A DNA stretch of 64,000 bases from Welwitschia mirabilis (taxonomy: Eukaryota; Gnetophyta; Gnetopsida; Welwitschiales), in NCBI GenBank assembly GCA_051453625.1, contig JBOZIK010000001.1, positions 116,529,755-116,593,754 of the forward strand, in the 5' to 3' direction. A program made the translations under genes and the position numbers. Below are positions 47,780-60,329 of this stretch, one piece after another (within the stretch, counting starts at the first letter, position 1; each line of letters opens with the position of its first letter). Below the pieces are notes generated by a model. It saw only the letters and a list, made by a program, of their open reading frames with translations, ran no database searches and was not told the origin of the DNA.

Positions 47780-48233
47780 AAGGAAGATAGCAAGCTCGAA
47801 TATTAGGGGTTTGAGTGCCCCTATTAAGCAAAAAGATGTAAAAAATACAATCATTGAGCTAAATCCAGCAATTTTTGTAGTGTTAGAAACATAAGTCAGA
47901 CTATATAGAGTCCAACCAATAGCGGACAACTGTATGTCAAATAACAGCTGGAGGTACGTTCATAATTTCTCCCATTCTTCAAATGGTAGAATTTTGCTTC
48001 TTTGGAATTCTCTAGTAGCGAATGTATTAGTACTTTTTAGTTCCTTACAGCTAGTCCATTATGAAATAATAGCGGATGGATATACTCTGAATCTTTCCTA
48101 TGTATATGGCTTTAATATGAATAAAGAGAGATAATTGTTATGGTTTGATTTGGTTAAAATGGTAAAGAAAACTCATCACCCATGGGATTTTATAGGTGAT
48201 TTGCTTGCATAGTAAGTCCTCATGAAAAAGTAA
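47780..48233 (+). pseudogene. LINE endonuclease, first (5') partial copy
   Basis: Reads ASSNIRGLSAPIKQKDVKN, AIFVVLET, then ADNCMSNNSWRYVHNFSHSS, NGRILLLWNSL, VLFSSLQLVHYEI and YVYGFNMNKER, then a stop and HHPWDFIGD. These match the N-terminal part of the plant L1 AP-like endonuclease (N-x-RGL, ET-V, G-x-W-LW, H-PW-x-GDFN). The DFN of the active site is altered and the copy ends at the gap. Confidence 0.8.
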
Positions 48234-48333
48234 NNNNNNNNNNNNNNNNNNNNNNNNNNNNNNNNNNNNNNNNNNNNNNNNNNNNNNNNNNNNNNNNNNN
48301 NNNNNNNNNNNNNNNNNNNNNNNNNNNNNNNNN

Positions 48334-49310
48334 AACCCCTCTTCCTAGAGAGGAACAGTCCAAAGAAGCCCCCATAGAAGCCGCAAAAGCCACGGAGGAA
48401 CCATCTCTCTCACAGGAACAGGCCCAGCAGAGCAAGTTCCCCTCTTAGAAGCAGCCCCCAGATTTTATAATCAATGAACATGTTGTAGGCGATCAAAACT
48501 GTGTTTAAATCTCAGCTGAAAAAAAGAATAAAAATATGTCATCTAATCATAGGAAACCCAGAAGAGGTTGCGTAAAGGAATAATAACGGTAAACCTAGCA
48601 AATGAGGATAGCAAGCTAGAATATTAGGGGTCTAAATGCCCTTGTTAAGCAACAAGGTATCAAGAATACAATCCTTGAGCTAAATCCAGTAATTCTTGCA
48701 GTGTTAAAAACAAAAGTTAGTCTAGATAGAGTGCAATCAGTAGCACACAACTGCATGCCAAATAATAGCTGGAGGTATGTTCATAATTTCTCTCATTCTT
48801 CAAATGGCAGAATTTTACTTCTTTGGAATTCTCTAGCAGTGAATGTATCAATGCTTTTTAGTTCCCTGTAGCTAGTCCATTATGAAAGTATAGTTAATGG
48901 ATATACCATCAATTTATCCTGCATTTATGGTTTTAATACGCCTAGAGAGAGACAATCGTTGTGGATCAATTTGAATAAAATTGCAAAGGAAACTCATCAC
49001 CCGTGGGTAGTGTTAGGTGATTTTAATTGCATAGCAAGTACCCATAAAAAACTAAACGGTAGCCCAGTAGGTCTCAAAGATATAGAGGAACTCCAAACTT
49101 TCTTTCAAAAATACTTTCTAGTGGATCTAAAGAAGGAAGGGTGTTTTTTCATCTAGTCAGACCGACACCAGGGTAAAAGTCACATCTTGTGTAAGCTTGA
49201 TAGAGCCATGGTTAATGACAAATGGTTGGATTCTTATCATCTTTTATTTATTGAGTTTCTTTCCTCAGGCCTATTGGACCACTCTCTAGTCATAATCAAT
49301 TGTAATTAGC
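48334..49310 (+). pseudogene. LINE ORF1 end and endonuclease, second copy
   Basis: Starts after the gap in the same Pro/Glu-rich ORF1 linker as 47510, then repeats the endonuclease: NNSWRYVHNFSHSS, WINLNKIAKETHHPWVVLGD followed by FNCIAS (49002-49035), then LVDLKKEGCFF, a stop, and a relic of the C-terminal part (LDRAMVNDKW, FLSSGLLDHS-like). The GDFN catalytic box is intact here. About 85% base identity to the first copy shows the two derive from different elements of one family. Confidence 0.8.
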
Positions 49311-49599
49311 AAATTAGAACAAAACCCCCTTTCAGGTTTTTCAATTTTTGGTGTGAAGAGAGAAATTATCAAGCTATTATTCATTATTTCTAGAGGCTAC
49401 ATTTAGGTAATAATTTATTTGTGAATATCAAGTAAAAAATTCAAGCATATTAAACAAGGTCTAATCGACCAGTTCAAAAATTATACAAGGAGTTTAAGCC
49501 AAAATGTAAAAACCCTTAAGACAGATCTAATGGCTGTTCAAGTTAACATAGAAAAATACCGGGCTAATACTTTTCTATTTGAAAAGGAAAGGATCATAC

Positions 49600-50937
49600 T
49601 TTTTTTTTTTTTTCAAAAAATAAAGGTACAAGTTTAAATGGGCACAAGAGGAAGACCTAAATACAGCCTACTTTCATGCCTGCATAAAGCAAAGGAAAAA
49701 CTTATCTACAATCAGAAATATCCAAACTACATATGGTTGCTTGATTAGTAATCTACAAGAAGTCATAAAATAATTCATAGGATTTTTTGAAAACTTGCTA
49801 GGTTCATCTCCTAGAATAGCAAATCTTGATCATAATATACTGCATGTCAGTTTCAAAGTTATTATTGCTCATTGTATCCACTTATGCAGACCAATAACTT
49901 CTAAGAAAATCAAGAACACATTCTTCATGATAGATAATGATAAATCTCCTGAATCTGATGGTTTGACAGTTAGATTCTTTAAGACCTCTTGGTGGTTAAT
50001 CAGTAAAGACATTTGTAGGATAATCTCATAGTTCTTTAGGGATTACAAGATGCCTAAAGGGATTAACTCAATAGCTATAGTATTAATCCCTAAAATTCCC
50101 TACCCTATAACCACTTCAGATTTTAGACCAATTGCTTATTGCAACGTGATTTACCAAGCTATTTCCAATATCATAACTCAAAGAATCAAAGTTGTAGTAG
50201 TACATGTAGTAGGAGAAAATCAAGGTGCATTCATACCTTAAAGAAACATCATCTACAATATGTTGCTAGCCCAGGAATTGGTTTAACACTATGGAAGGAA
50301 GTACATTAGGCCAAGATGTGCTCTCAAAGTAGACTTAAAGAAAGATTATAATTTAATTTATTGGTAATTTATCAAAGAATAATTAAGAATTATAGGTTTC
50401 CCTTTTAAAATTATTAAATGAATTGAAGCTTTTATATCTACCTCATTATACTCAATTTTAATCAATGGAGAGCTAGCTATTTATTTCCTAGGCAGAAGAA
50501 GTCTTAGACAAGGAGACCCTACATTCCCTTACATTTTATCTTTGGTCATGGAATATTTCTCTAGAAGCTTAAAGGTAATGGCCAATAAACCTCATTTTCA
50601 TTTTCATCCCAAATGCTATAAATTAAAAACTTCACATCTCTGCTATGCAGATGCCTTATTCATGTTTTGCAGAGCTAATGAAGCTTCTATTAGATTGATG
50701 AATTCAGTTTTAGAGCATTTCTCAGCAGTCTTAGATCTTGAAGAAAACCCTCTCAAAAGTCAAGCTTTTTTGGGAGGCATCCCTCAACACCATAAAGAAT
50801 ATCTTCTTCAAATTTTGGAGTTCTCAGAAGGTAACCTCCCAGTGTGGTATCTGGGTATGCCTTTCACCTTAAAAAAACTATCAGTCACCAAGTGTCTTCC
50901 CATTATTCTGAGGATAACAGATCGAATCAAGTCCTAG
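49600..50937 (+). pseudogene. LINE reverse transcriptase
   Basis: Recognisable RT blocks in order: KWAQEEDLNTAYFHACIK, DNDKSPESDGLTVRFFK (49930-49985), IAIVLIPKI and SDFRPIAYCNVIYQAISNII (50065-50175), GENQGAFIP, CALKVDLKKDYN (50320-50352; usual form KVD-KAYD), LRQGDPTFPYI (50503-50535), HLCYADALFMF (50635-50665) and WYLGMPFTLKKLS. The catalytic FADD box reads YADA, losing the second aspartate. At least eight stop codons interrupt the frame. It would have copied LINE RNA into DNA at the nicked target. Confidence 0.9.
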
Positions 50938-51049
50938 ATAACAAAATTTCTATCATACACCAGATGACTAGTATTAGTTAAGGCTATTATTTAGAGCCTT
51001 ATATCCTTCTAGTGCAGAGTTTTTATCCTTTCTAAGAATATCATTAATG

Positions 51050-51720
51050 AAATTAATTCTATTTGCAGAAGATTCCTTTGGACATATTATAATGATAATT
51101 CTAAGAATGCCCTAGTAGGCTGACACCTCCTAGTGAAACCAAAAACAACAGGGGGTCTAGGTCTAACTGACTCTACAAAGATGAATAAGGCATTAATCTT
51201 ATCACAGTTGTGGGATCTTGCTCTAAAAAAGGACATCCTATGGATTAAATGTTGTAACAAATATTATTTTAAACATTTAAATGTATGGCAATATCAGATA
51301 AAGTAGTCCACCTCTTGGGTATTAAAAAAAAGTGATGAACATGAGATTCTTAGCAGATAGATGCATTCAATCAGCATTAGATCCTCTAATCTGGAAAGTT
51401 CTAGGTCCACAATTCTCCACTACCATTACTTACTCTCATTTATATGGATAATATGACCATGTTGATTGGTACTCCATAGTCTAGAATAGATATGTCATCC
51501 CTAAACACTCATTCATAGTTTGGTTAGCATACATTAATAGGCTCTCTGCAAAAGAAAGACTGGCCAAGTTTGGTATCTAGATTGATGTGTTATGCATTTT
51601 TGCAAGAAGGTAACCGAAACAAGGAACCACCTCTTCTTTGAATGCCCTCCCACTTCAGCTTTCTTCAAGAAGTTTTAAAACTAGTTTACCTCCAACCTTC
51701 TTCAAGTAATTGAATAATTT
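51050..51720 (+). pseudogene. LINE C-terminal region with zf-RVT relic
   Basis: Reads HLLVKPKTTGGLGLTDSTK, KALILSQLWDLALKKDILW and KCCNKYYFKHLNVWQYQIK, the 'GGLG-R...N-ALL-K-LW' block of plant LINEs. Then VWLAYINRLSAKERLAKFGI (51520-51580) and, frame-shifted, NHLFFECP (near 51635), the zinc-binding end of plant L1 ORF2. Confidence 0.8.
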
Positions 51721-52756
51721 TAATGTAATGGGTTAATCACCAATTCAGATCTAGATTCACCCACCATTGTATTATAAAAACTTTAATTTTTTCAAGTATT
51801 TATTTAATCTGGCAAAGTAGGAATGCAAAGATTTTTAGGAACACAGATTTTAATGCTTAGGTTCTAATCAGAAATCTCCAAAGTCAGTTAGACCACAACT
51901 TGAAGTCAATTTGAAAGCTAAAAAATACCCCGAGAAACCATAGATGGTGTAATTTGATGGAAATATTCCCTCAGTTCATGAGGAAGAGAAGCTGGAGGAG
52001 CAGCCCCCAACCTGATCTCTTGATTCTCAACATCTTAGAGAAGAGATCTCTAAAAGTTTTAAGATAGGAGGTACACAGATAAATTGGAACACAAGATATA
52101 AACCTCTCTTAGTGGTACTATAGTTCAGGCCTTGTGCAAACTCCCTCTAGATTTTAATGATCAAGTGCAAAATGAGGAAAGTCAGTGCATTTAAGGCATT
52201 ATTCTATCTCTTGTTTGGTGATGTAAGGTAGACAGATGATAGAGAAAGTCAGGTCAAGATTGATCTAAATAGAAATCAATAATTTGGAATTGCTATGCCT
52301 TCTACTTTGATCATGCCCATACTCCTCAGCAGTATGATTTTTGGTCACATAGTTCTCAACATGGTGTGAAGTTAAGATTTGAACTGAAATTTTTTAGACT
52401 AAAGAACATATTTTCTAAGTAAAAATTCGTTGTAATCACATCTTCATATGATAGCGTAGGATCTAGATTATGCAGACCTACTACCAGTATTTTAGTGCAG
52501 ATGCAAAAGCTAGTAGGCAGAAGGATGGGGGAACACTAAGCAATAGGATTGATATCAGGTCTGACTAGGAAGCAAGTTGCACAACCTTATAAGCTGTAAT
52601 GTCTGTTAATGCACATTCAATGTTTTAGGCCTTATTTTTGTTTTTGAATCTTTGTTTAGTTCTCACAAGGAACATAACTTCCCTGACTTGTATTCTAAGT
52701 AAGGTTATGTACTTTCGTTTGTTTATTGAAAATGAAAACTCAATTTCATTAAAAAA
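51721..52756 (+). other. LINE 3' UTR and tail
   Basis: Non-coding sequence after ORF2, ending with tattgaaaatgaaaactc, aatttcatt and an eight-base A run. Similar endings close many plant L1 elements. The target-site copy follows immediately. Confidence 0.75.
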
Positions 52757-52775
52757 AACTATATATATTCATGGA
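52757..52775. repeat. LINE target-site duplication, right copy
   Basis: aactatatatattcatgga, the partner of 46344-46360. Its first two A are shared with the end of the A-tail. Confidence 0.8.
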
Positions 52776-55440
52776 ACATTGTGATAATGTAATAAGGAAT
52801 TTACTATTATTGAAAAATTAGAGCAATACATCATTGACGTATTATCTTAATCAATCAATTTTAAAAATTTAAATGTTAAAAAGACAAGCTTGTAAAATTT
52901 CAATCATTACATCATCTCATCTTTACTTATTTTCATTGTAAATTTAACAACCTAATGTAAGAATGTGAGCATATGCTTGATGAAATACTATGAATAAATC
53001 ATCACATTAAAGAATTTAATATCTCATGTTACATCATGATATTGTGTTCATGATTATCATAATTATTACATTTAATATGAATGTCTTATTCAACACATTA
53101 TATTTTGAGATATAGACAATGCGTTCCTATAAGAAAAAAATGAAAATGAAAGATATTACATTATGTATATTCTCAAGAAAATTCTAATAAACTTATTATA
53201 TTATTTCTTCTTTGAGAATTTAATGTTTAGTGAGATGGAGGAATCATCAAAAAGAGAAATAATGGAAGGATCCTATAGTGAGTTCTATTAAATATTGAAT
53301 AATTTTATGGTATTGAGTGTTCATAAGAAGACTATTTATAGTTTTATTTCCTAGGTAATAATTTGCTTTTCTAATGAAATTTTTTAGGTAAATAATCATC
53401 TTTGGTTGTCTTTTTTATTTTTGAATATTTCAAGTGAATTAACGTATGTTTCCCCCCTTAGGAATAGTATTCCATATAGTTTCTATTTTGAACATTTCTA
53501 TGATGAATTGTAGTTCACTGTCTTTAATGTTTTTATTGACAATTGTGGCTATGCCAACTTGTGTGAGAGTAAGCCATCTAATTTTTCATTGTACACATTA
53601 TGTTTATCTAGGTTCTTTTAAATAAATCTAGATTTTATTTGGATTATAAGAAATTCAAATTAATACAAACCACTAAAACATCATAAATTAACTATGGAGG
53701 TTTTTTAATACTATTGAAATCTTCCAATTCCTTTCTAGGTCATAGGATAATGGTTTTCCATTAATAGCAGTCACATTTATGCTATAGTTATTATGAACTC
53801 AACTAACATTATGTGGGAGCTTCATTATATAAAGTAAAATGGAGGCTCTTCCATTAATGGAGGATGAACTACCTTATTATATAGTTGAGTTTTTGAAACT
53901 AGATAAACTTATTTTTTTTATTTTAAATCTCTTTAATGATGATAAACTATTGTTTAGATAAATTTTTGAGCATTTATTACCCTTATGAATATACAATGTA
54001 AATCTCATATGCATGCATTAATTTGTTTTTTAATTTTCTTATTATGCTTATGTATATATAAGTTTTTACATTATAAGTCTTTGATTACATGTCATAAACT
54101 TCATTTGGTCGATTGTGAATGAGAATTTTAGTCCTCTTTATATTTCAATAAAATTACATTGTACTATAGAATATTAACAAATCTTTCTAGTTAAATTTTA
54201 TAGGAAATTATTGGATTTAAAATACTTGCTAATTAAATTTTTCTAAAATTTTTTAAATAAAGAAATTGCTTATTGAAATTCATTCAAAGTGTTGAAGTAC
54301 AAATTTACTAATTACATTTTATAATAATTTAAGAAATTTAAGAAAATAATCTTTTCACTTTTCTATGAGGATCTTTCTTAAATTTAGAATTTTAGTTTAT
54401 TTACTAGAATTTATAAATAGATATAATGCTTATGAAAAACTAGGAAAGCATACAAATCATGAGATACTATTAATAATACAATTACCTTTAATGAAAATAG
54501 CTTTTTTCTTCGAATTAGTATAATAGAAGAAGAAATTAATACTTCATAATTAAATCTCCTAGTTCCAACTAAAGGAAATGAAGAAGATGATTTATTGGTA
54601 TAATAAGAAATAAACATTGAAAATCATGATGAATTAAGAATGAAAAGGATTGTTTATCTTAGGAGAAGATGGAATAAAAAATATGTTAATAATTTAAGGG
54701 AAATAACAAATTATTTAGTTCATAATTTGAACTAATAAATACAAAGAGAAAATAATATATATTAAAAATGGAAATGTATTTAAAATTTATCATAAAATCA
54801 CATTTATTGTCGAAGGTAAAAGAGAAACTAAAACTATGAACAAATCTCTAGTATAAATAAATTTGAAAAGGTCCATGTAAGATTGTAAGATCGTAGTAAA
54901 GAAAAAAGGAGCAAATATGGAATTACAAAATTTACTTTTTTATTTCATTTAAAATGATAGAGCTCACTTGGAATTAGAAGAAAGTTCATGCTATAAGGAA
55001 CTAAACCTATTTGAAGAGACATAAAGATAATTAAGGAAATGAATCCTTAATTAATATTTATCTAAATTAAATTAAATACTTATTCACACATCTGCAATAT
55101 TAACTCATAAGTTAGAAAGAACTTAATGTGTACAAATGAGGTGGTAAAGTAATTGCCTAATTTAAATTTTAGTTATTAGACTAAACTAACTCTTAGGTAA
55201 ATGAACAAGATAATACCACATTTCATAAGGCTATTATGTAAGACAATAAAAGATTAAATACTAAGGGGAAAAACATTATTCTAATCTAGAAGATAGGACC
55301 ATGGTGTATCACTTACCATGCCTTAGAAATGCCCCTCTTAACAAGGGAATATGAAGTTTTCCAAAGAAATGGATGTGCCCAAAGAAAAACCTTCACAATG
55401 TAGCCTAAGATAAAAACATCCTTTAATAGTAGTTGTCATG
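52776..55440. other. AT-rich DNA, nothing recognised
   Basis: The first 350 bases continue the words of the pre-LINE flank (gtgataatgtaataagg). Beyond that there is no protein, RNA or repeat signal I can support. It ends at the 873-N gap 55441-56313. Confidence 0.45.
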
Positions 55441-56596
55441 NNNNNNNNNNNNNNNNNNNNNNNNNNNNNNNNNNNNNNNNNNNNNNNNNNNNNNNNNNNN
55501 NNNNNNNNNNNNNNNNNNNNNNNNNNNNNNNNNNNNNNNNNNNNNNNNNNNNNNNNNNNNNNNNNNNNNNNNNNNNNNNNNNNNNNNNNNNNNNNNNNNN
55601 NNNNNNNNNNNNNNNNNNNNNNNNNNNNNNNNNNNNNNNNNNNNNNNNNNNNNNNNNNNNNNNNNNNNNNNNNNNNNNNNNNNNNNNNNNNNNNNNNNNN
55701 NNNNNNNNNNNNNNNNNNNNNNNNNNNNNNNNNNNNNNNNNNNNNNNNNNNNNNNNNNNNNNNNNNNNNNNNNNNNNNNNNNNNNNNNNNNNNNNNNNNN
55801 NNNNNNNNNNNNNNNNNNNNNNNNNNNNNNNNNNNNNNNNNNNNNNNNNNNNNNNNNNNNNNNNNNNNNNNNNNNNNNNNNNNNNNNNNNNNNNNNNNNN
55901 NNNNNNNNNNNNNNNNNNNNNNNNNNNNNNNNNNNNNNNNNNNNNNNNNNNNNNNNNNNNNNNNNNNNNNNNNNNNNNNNNNNNNNNNNNNNNNNNNNNN
56001 NNNNNNNNNNNNNNNNNNNNNNNNNNNNNNNNNNNNNNNNNNNNNNNNNNNNNNNNNNNNNNNNNNNNNNNNNNNNNNNNNNNNNNNNNNNNNNNNNNNN
56101 NNNNNNNNNNNNNNNNNNNNNNNNNNNNNNNNNNNNNNNNNNNNNNNNNNNNNNNNNNNNNNNNNNNNNNNNNNNNNNNNNNNNNNNNNNNNNNNNNNNN
56201 NNNNNNNNNNNNNNNNNNNNNNNNNNNNNNNNNNNNNNNNNNNNNNNNNNNNNNNNNNNNNNNNNNNNNNNNNNNNNNNNNNNNNNNNNNNNNNNNNNNN
56301 NNNNNNNNNNNNNGAGCAAATGACTTTTTTTGAATTTTTGTAGTTTGTTCTGCAATTGTATAGTGTACTAATCATGTTTTTCTATATAAGTTTTTAATTT
56401 TTCAGGTATTCATATAAAATTATTTTATTTTAACATTGTATACTAGATCATTTACTATGCATATAATACTTGGATTACTGATGAAAATCTTAGTTGTCTT
56501 AATTTACTTCAATTTTATTACTCCTATAAGTTTTCTTAATCATTCAATTTTTCTTTATGCTTTAGAGAAAAAAATATATTTTTCTTTAGTAAAAGA

Positions 56597-57680
56597 TCAA
56601 GCTATAACTCTTTGATGCTTAGATTGATAAAATAAAGGTGATGTTCCTAAGAACATTAAATATCCAAATATTGATAATGTCTTTTTAAAGTTTTGTAAGA
56701 ATTGTAAATCAAAATATTCTTTTAAGAGAAATTGAAAGTCTATCTTACAAGTAAGAACTAAGTTTTTGGTCTGCATCATGTATCTTAATACTCTCATAAC
56801 AATATATAAATGGCTTACCTTAAGTGTTTGAAGATAGTGTGATTGAACATCAACCACATGAGAGATATTAGATCTAGTATTGGTAACATGAATGAGACTA
56901 TGAACAATCCTTCTATATTTTGATTCATTAATTGATTTTTCATCTTCATCAACAACCAATTTTTAATTTTGCATTAAATGGTTTGTAGCTTTTTTAGTAT
57001 TTTCGAATCTATATTTTTAAAGAAGATCTCTTATGTATGTTTTTAGAATTGAGAATATTTCACTATTTTTCTATACAAATTTAACTTCAAGGTTGAATCT
57101 TGTTAATTATATATTAGGAATTTTAAATTATTTACTTAAAATAATATTTATATTATCATATCTACCTTAATACTTCTAGTTATGAATATGTTATTCACAT
57201 AGATCATAATAGTTGGAGGTTATCTTCCATTATCTTTTATCAATAATATAGCATTTATGTTTTGATACCCACATAATTAAATTTAATGAAGCTTAGTAAT
57301 TAATAAGCATAGTGTTCCATGCTTTAGATGCTTGTTTTATCTCTCACAAGAAGTTTATTAATTTACACACCTTATATTTCTTATCTTTCACTTTAAAAAC
57401 CTTTGATTACATCATCTATATTTCTTTTTATAAATATCCATTTATAAAGGTAGTCTCAACTTCTAATTGGTAACATTTTCATTTCTTTTAAGTTGTTAAT
57501 GCGAAAATGTTTTAATTGTAACCCCCCTCCCGCCCCACACTACCCTTTTTTTTTCTTTTAGATGCAAGGACTTCACTATAGTCTAATACTTTTGTTCTCA
57601 CAAACATGTAGCAACAAGTCGAGCTTTATGTTTTTCTAGGATATTATCCATATTATATTTGTTATGAAATATATGGATCA
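56597..57680 (-). pseudogene. Copia reverse transcriptase and RNase H
   Basis: Minus strand from 57680: EKHKARLVATCL, a CT-rich interruption (about 57520-57560), LEV-TTFINGYL, DKKYKVCKLINFL and IKQASKAWNTML (57350-57300), which equal the copia blocks YKARLVA, DVKTAFLNG, VCKL-KSLYGLKQ. Then FSILKTYIRDLL, ENTKKATNHLMQN and, from 56959, VVDEDEKSINESKYRRIVHS, LIHVTNTRSNISHVVDVQS and HLYIVMRVLRYMMQTKN, the RT/RNase H connection (usual form YR--VGSL-YLT-TRPDI). The frame ends amid GTSPLFYQSKHQRVIA, the start of RNase H (usual form P-SW-SKKQ--VA). Several stops make it inactive. Confidence 0.85.
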
Positions 57681-58149
57681 CAGTGTAACCTAATGAAAGA
57701 TTAATTAATTTCTATGTATGATTATCAATAAGAAAATCATATTATTCTTTCATAGCTTGTATTCAATAACTATGTTATAAGGCATCTTTGGAATAGGTTG
57801 GTTTACCATCAAAGTTTAGATATAACTCATTATCATTGTCATTATGAAATGACTTTGAGTAATGCTTGGTTCTACTTTTTCTCTCTAGATCATAATAAAA
57901 TGATTAAGTATATTCTAATCAAGTACATTATTTTATTCTTTAAAAATTATCATCATTTATTAAGAAAATTTAATAAACTATTGTGAGTATAATGTTTGAA
58001 CATTTCAGGTATATAACTTGGTTAATTCATTAGGTTGGATATTAGATGAATTAATTTGACTTGAATGAAGATAAAGATTTTAAAATGACAATCACATATC
58101 CTTCCTTAATCATGGAATATCGAGCATTTAAAATTTGAAGAGGATAAGA

Positions 58150-59345
58150 GAAAGATTGGAGCTTTGAAAGATCAATATTGAAATTACTCTATGAAGTTTT
58201 CAAGAAATTACATAATAATATTTTAATTCTTAGGAAGATACACATAATGTGTTTTTGGAATGTATAGGTATGTGAGCATGTGAACCAACTTATCATCATG
58301 TTAGTTAGGAACATGTAATTAACATTTACATCCAAACACTCAAATATTTCAAAGAATCATCTTTAGAATATATATCTTTCTATAGGAGATACACCATCTT
58401 ATGAAGTACAATTTGTATGATTATTTAGATACACTATAGTACTAATATCTTCAACCCATAAGTATATGTAAAAATAATTAGAATATGTAATAGATCATGC
58501 CACATTCATTATGGTATGATGAAAGTGTTTAACAACTCCATTTTATTGAGGTATTCTTAGGCATGTCTTCAAATGTTTACTTCCTTCACAAGTAAGACAA
58601 CACTTGTAATTAGTTGATATATATGTACCACAATTATTATAATGAAAACCTTGATTTTACATTTAGCCTATGTGTCCACTTTGTCTTTGAAGACTTTAAA
58701 GATCTTTAATTCTTATGACATAGATTTAATTTAAAAAAAAAAAAACTCAAGCAATATACAAAACATCACTAACGAAATAGATAAAATAATGATATCCTTG
58801 AAGTGTATGGATTCATATAGAATTACATAGATCATGGTAAATGAGCTAAAGTGCCTATATAAATCTTCGCTAACTTATCAAAGACCAATATTAAATTTCT
58901 TTGCTTAATTTATATAGCAAAAATATCATGGAAAAATAGGTATGACTTCATGACCATTTGCATGCATTACATTTATGGATCAAAGACTAGATGTCCTAAG
59001 TCAACATGCCAAAAAAGCAAAAGAGTGACGTATTATTTTGTAAAATTGTACAAGTAAGTTTGTGTATTTGAGTACACTCTTAAAAACATATGAGGCATCC
59101 ATGCATGTAGTTATTTAGGAGAAATTTATAATAAGCATTTTAAATGTTAATTGAATCCTTTACCATGTAGATTAAATGATCTTCTCTCATAAGAGAAAAG
59201 ATTAAGAAAATATGTGAGTGTAAAAAGGACATAAACAAAACATTATAAATATTTTTATAAGAAAAGGATGATAACTCCAAGGTAATTGGACCATAGCCCT
59301 CAACTAGAATTATGATTTTGTTTACTAGAAAGATTTAAATAAGCT
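58150..59345 (-). pseudogene. Copia integrase
   Basis: On the minus strand from 59345 to about 58150: a decayed GAG-pre-integrase part (HVDLGHLVFDP near 59000), LAKIYIGTLAHLP (near 58865), then CGTYISTNYKCCLTCEGSKH (58640-58580), RIPQ-stop-NGVVKHFHHTIMNVA (58560-58500) and YLWVEDISTIVYLNNHTN (58460-58410). These equal the copia integrase core (GGEY, TPQQNGVVER-NRT-M, FW-EA--TA-YL-NR). The stop in TPQQNG and the lost GGE make it inactive. Integrase would insert element DNA into the host genome. Confidence 0.8.
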
Positions 59346-60310
59346 ACAATGTAAATTATCAAAGTAGTTATCCTTATAAATCATGTACTTATAGCATTAG
59401 TATCAAGAATCCAAGTTTTGTCATTAGGAATATCCTACTGTATTTAAGAGAATTCATGACTTTGAAAAATTACATTAAATTCATGATGTTTAGGGTAATT
59501 AGGAAAATTAGAATTATTGATATCTACATTTTTCTTATGAATCCTAATGGAAATAGTAGTAATTATAAGTCATATTTCCTTGTGGATAATAAGATAGACA
59601 ATAATTATTATTCTATTTAAGAGAGAATCATATGGATTTAGTGTCTTCTTGATTATGAATGATTTCATTGAGAAGCTGAGGATCGCTGTATTTTCTAAAG
59701 AACTTTTTATTGTCATTATATTTTATATTAGAAGCAAAAGCCTTTCCTCAAGATTTATTTAGTTTTAATCCAGGAGAATCTGATAATTTAAAATAAGCAT
59801 TAATGAATAAGAAGTCAATGAAATAAAATTGAACTGAAATCCTTGCTTAGCGAATCAAAATGTCATGTTTTATAGTTTTCTTACTACCATGTAAGAAAAA
59901 AATGTAATTGAATAAAGATGAATCCTCCATACATTTTACCAAGTTAACATAATGAATAGAAACTTGATTTTTGTAGGTCAATTTCTATGACTTTCTCCTT
60001 AATATCAGTAATTCATGTGATCAATTATCACATTTTACCCTTAAAACATTAATTACATCTAAATAAGTTTTAGCTTAAAAGGTGTTCTATAAAGTTAGAA
60101 AATTAGTATTGACATGTTTTACTTCTATCCACAAGCTTCTTATTTTAAGAATTAATAAGTTTCCCATAATCGTGATTAATTAATCACTAGTAGCCTTACA
60201 AGCATCTTTTTTAGCTTAACTTTGAACTACTACATGTGAATTGATAAAAAAGACTCAACCGAATTCATATGAAATATTCATGTCAATCTTCCCATATTTA
60301 GTCATTCTTA
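59346..60310 (-). pseudogene. Copia gag and protease
   Basis: Minus strand: AKKDACKATSD (near 60215), WIEVKHVNTNFLT (near 60120) and MNLQ-like runs fit the copia Gag ('KKD-KA---I...WD-L...'). Further on WILDTNAIS at 59413-59390 is the protease active-site box, normally WILDSGA or WILDTGA. The glycine is replaced by Asn, so it is inactive. No clean zinc knuckle was found between them. Together with integrase and RT downstream this gives the gag-PR-IN-RT-RH order of Ty1/copia on the minus strand. Confidence 0.65.
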
Positions 60311-60329
60311 AGGGTGAAGTAGTAATCTA

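Larger units (their letters stand above)
46361..52756 (+). mobile_element. L1-type LINE (non-LTR retrotransposon), full span with 5' UTR and A-tail, decayed
   Basis: Order on the plus strand: a GC-rich 5' UTR (46380-46780), ORF1 with a DUF4283-like domain, apurinic endonuclease, reverse transcriptase, the C-terminal zinc-binding (zf-RVT) region, a 1-kb 3' UTR and a short A-run (52751-52758). A 17-19 bp target-site duplication bounds it, as expected for target-primed reverse transcription. Stops and frameshifts throughout make it inactive. The 3' end of ORF1 and the 5' end of the endonuclease occur twice (47510-48233 and 48334-49045), only about 85% identical, on either side of a 100-N gap. 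The span therefore combines sequence of two related copies. Confidence 0.85.
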
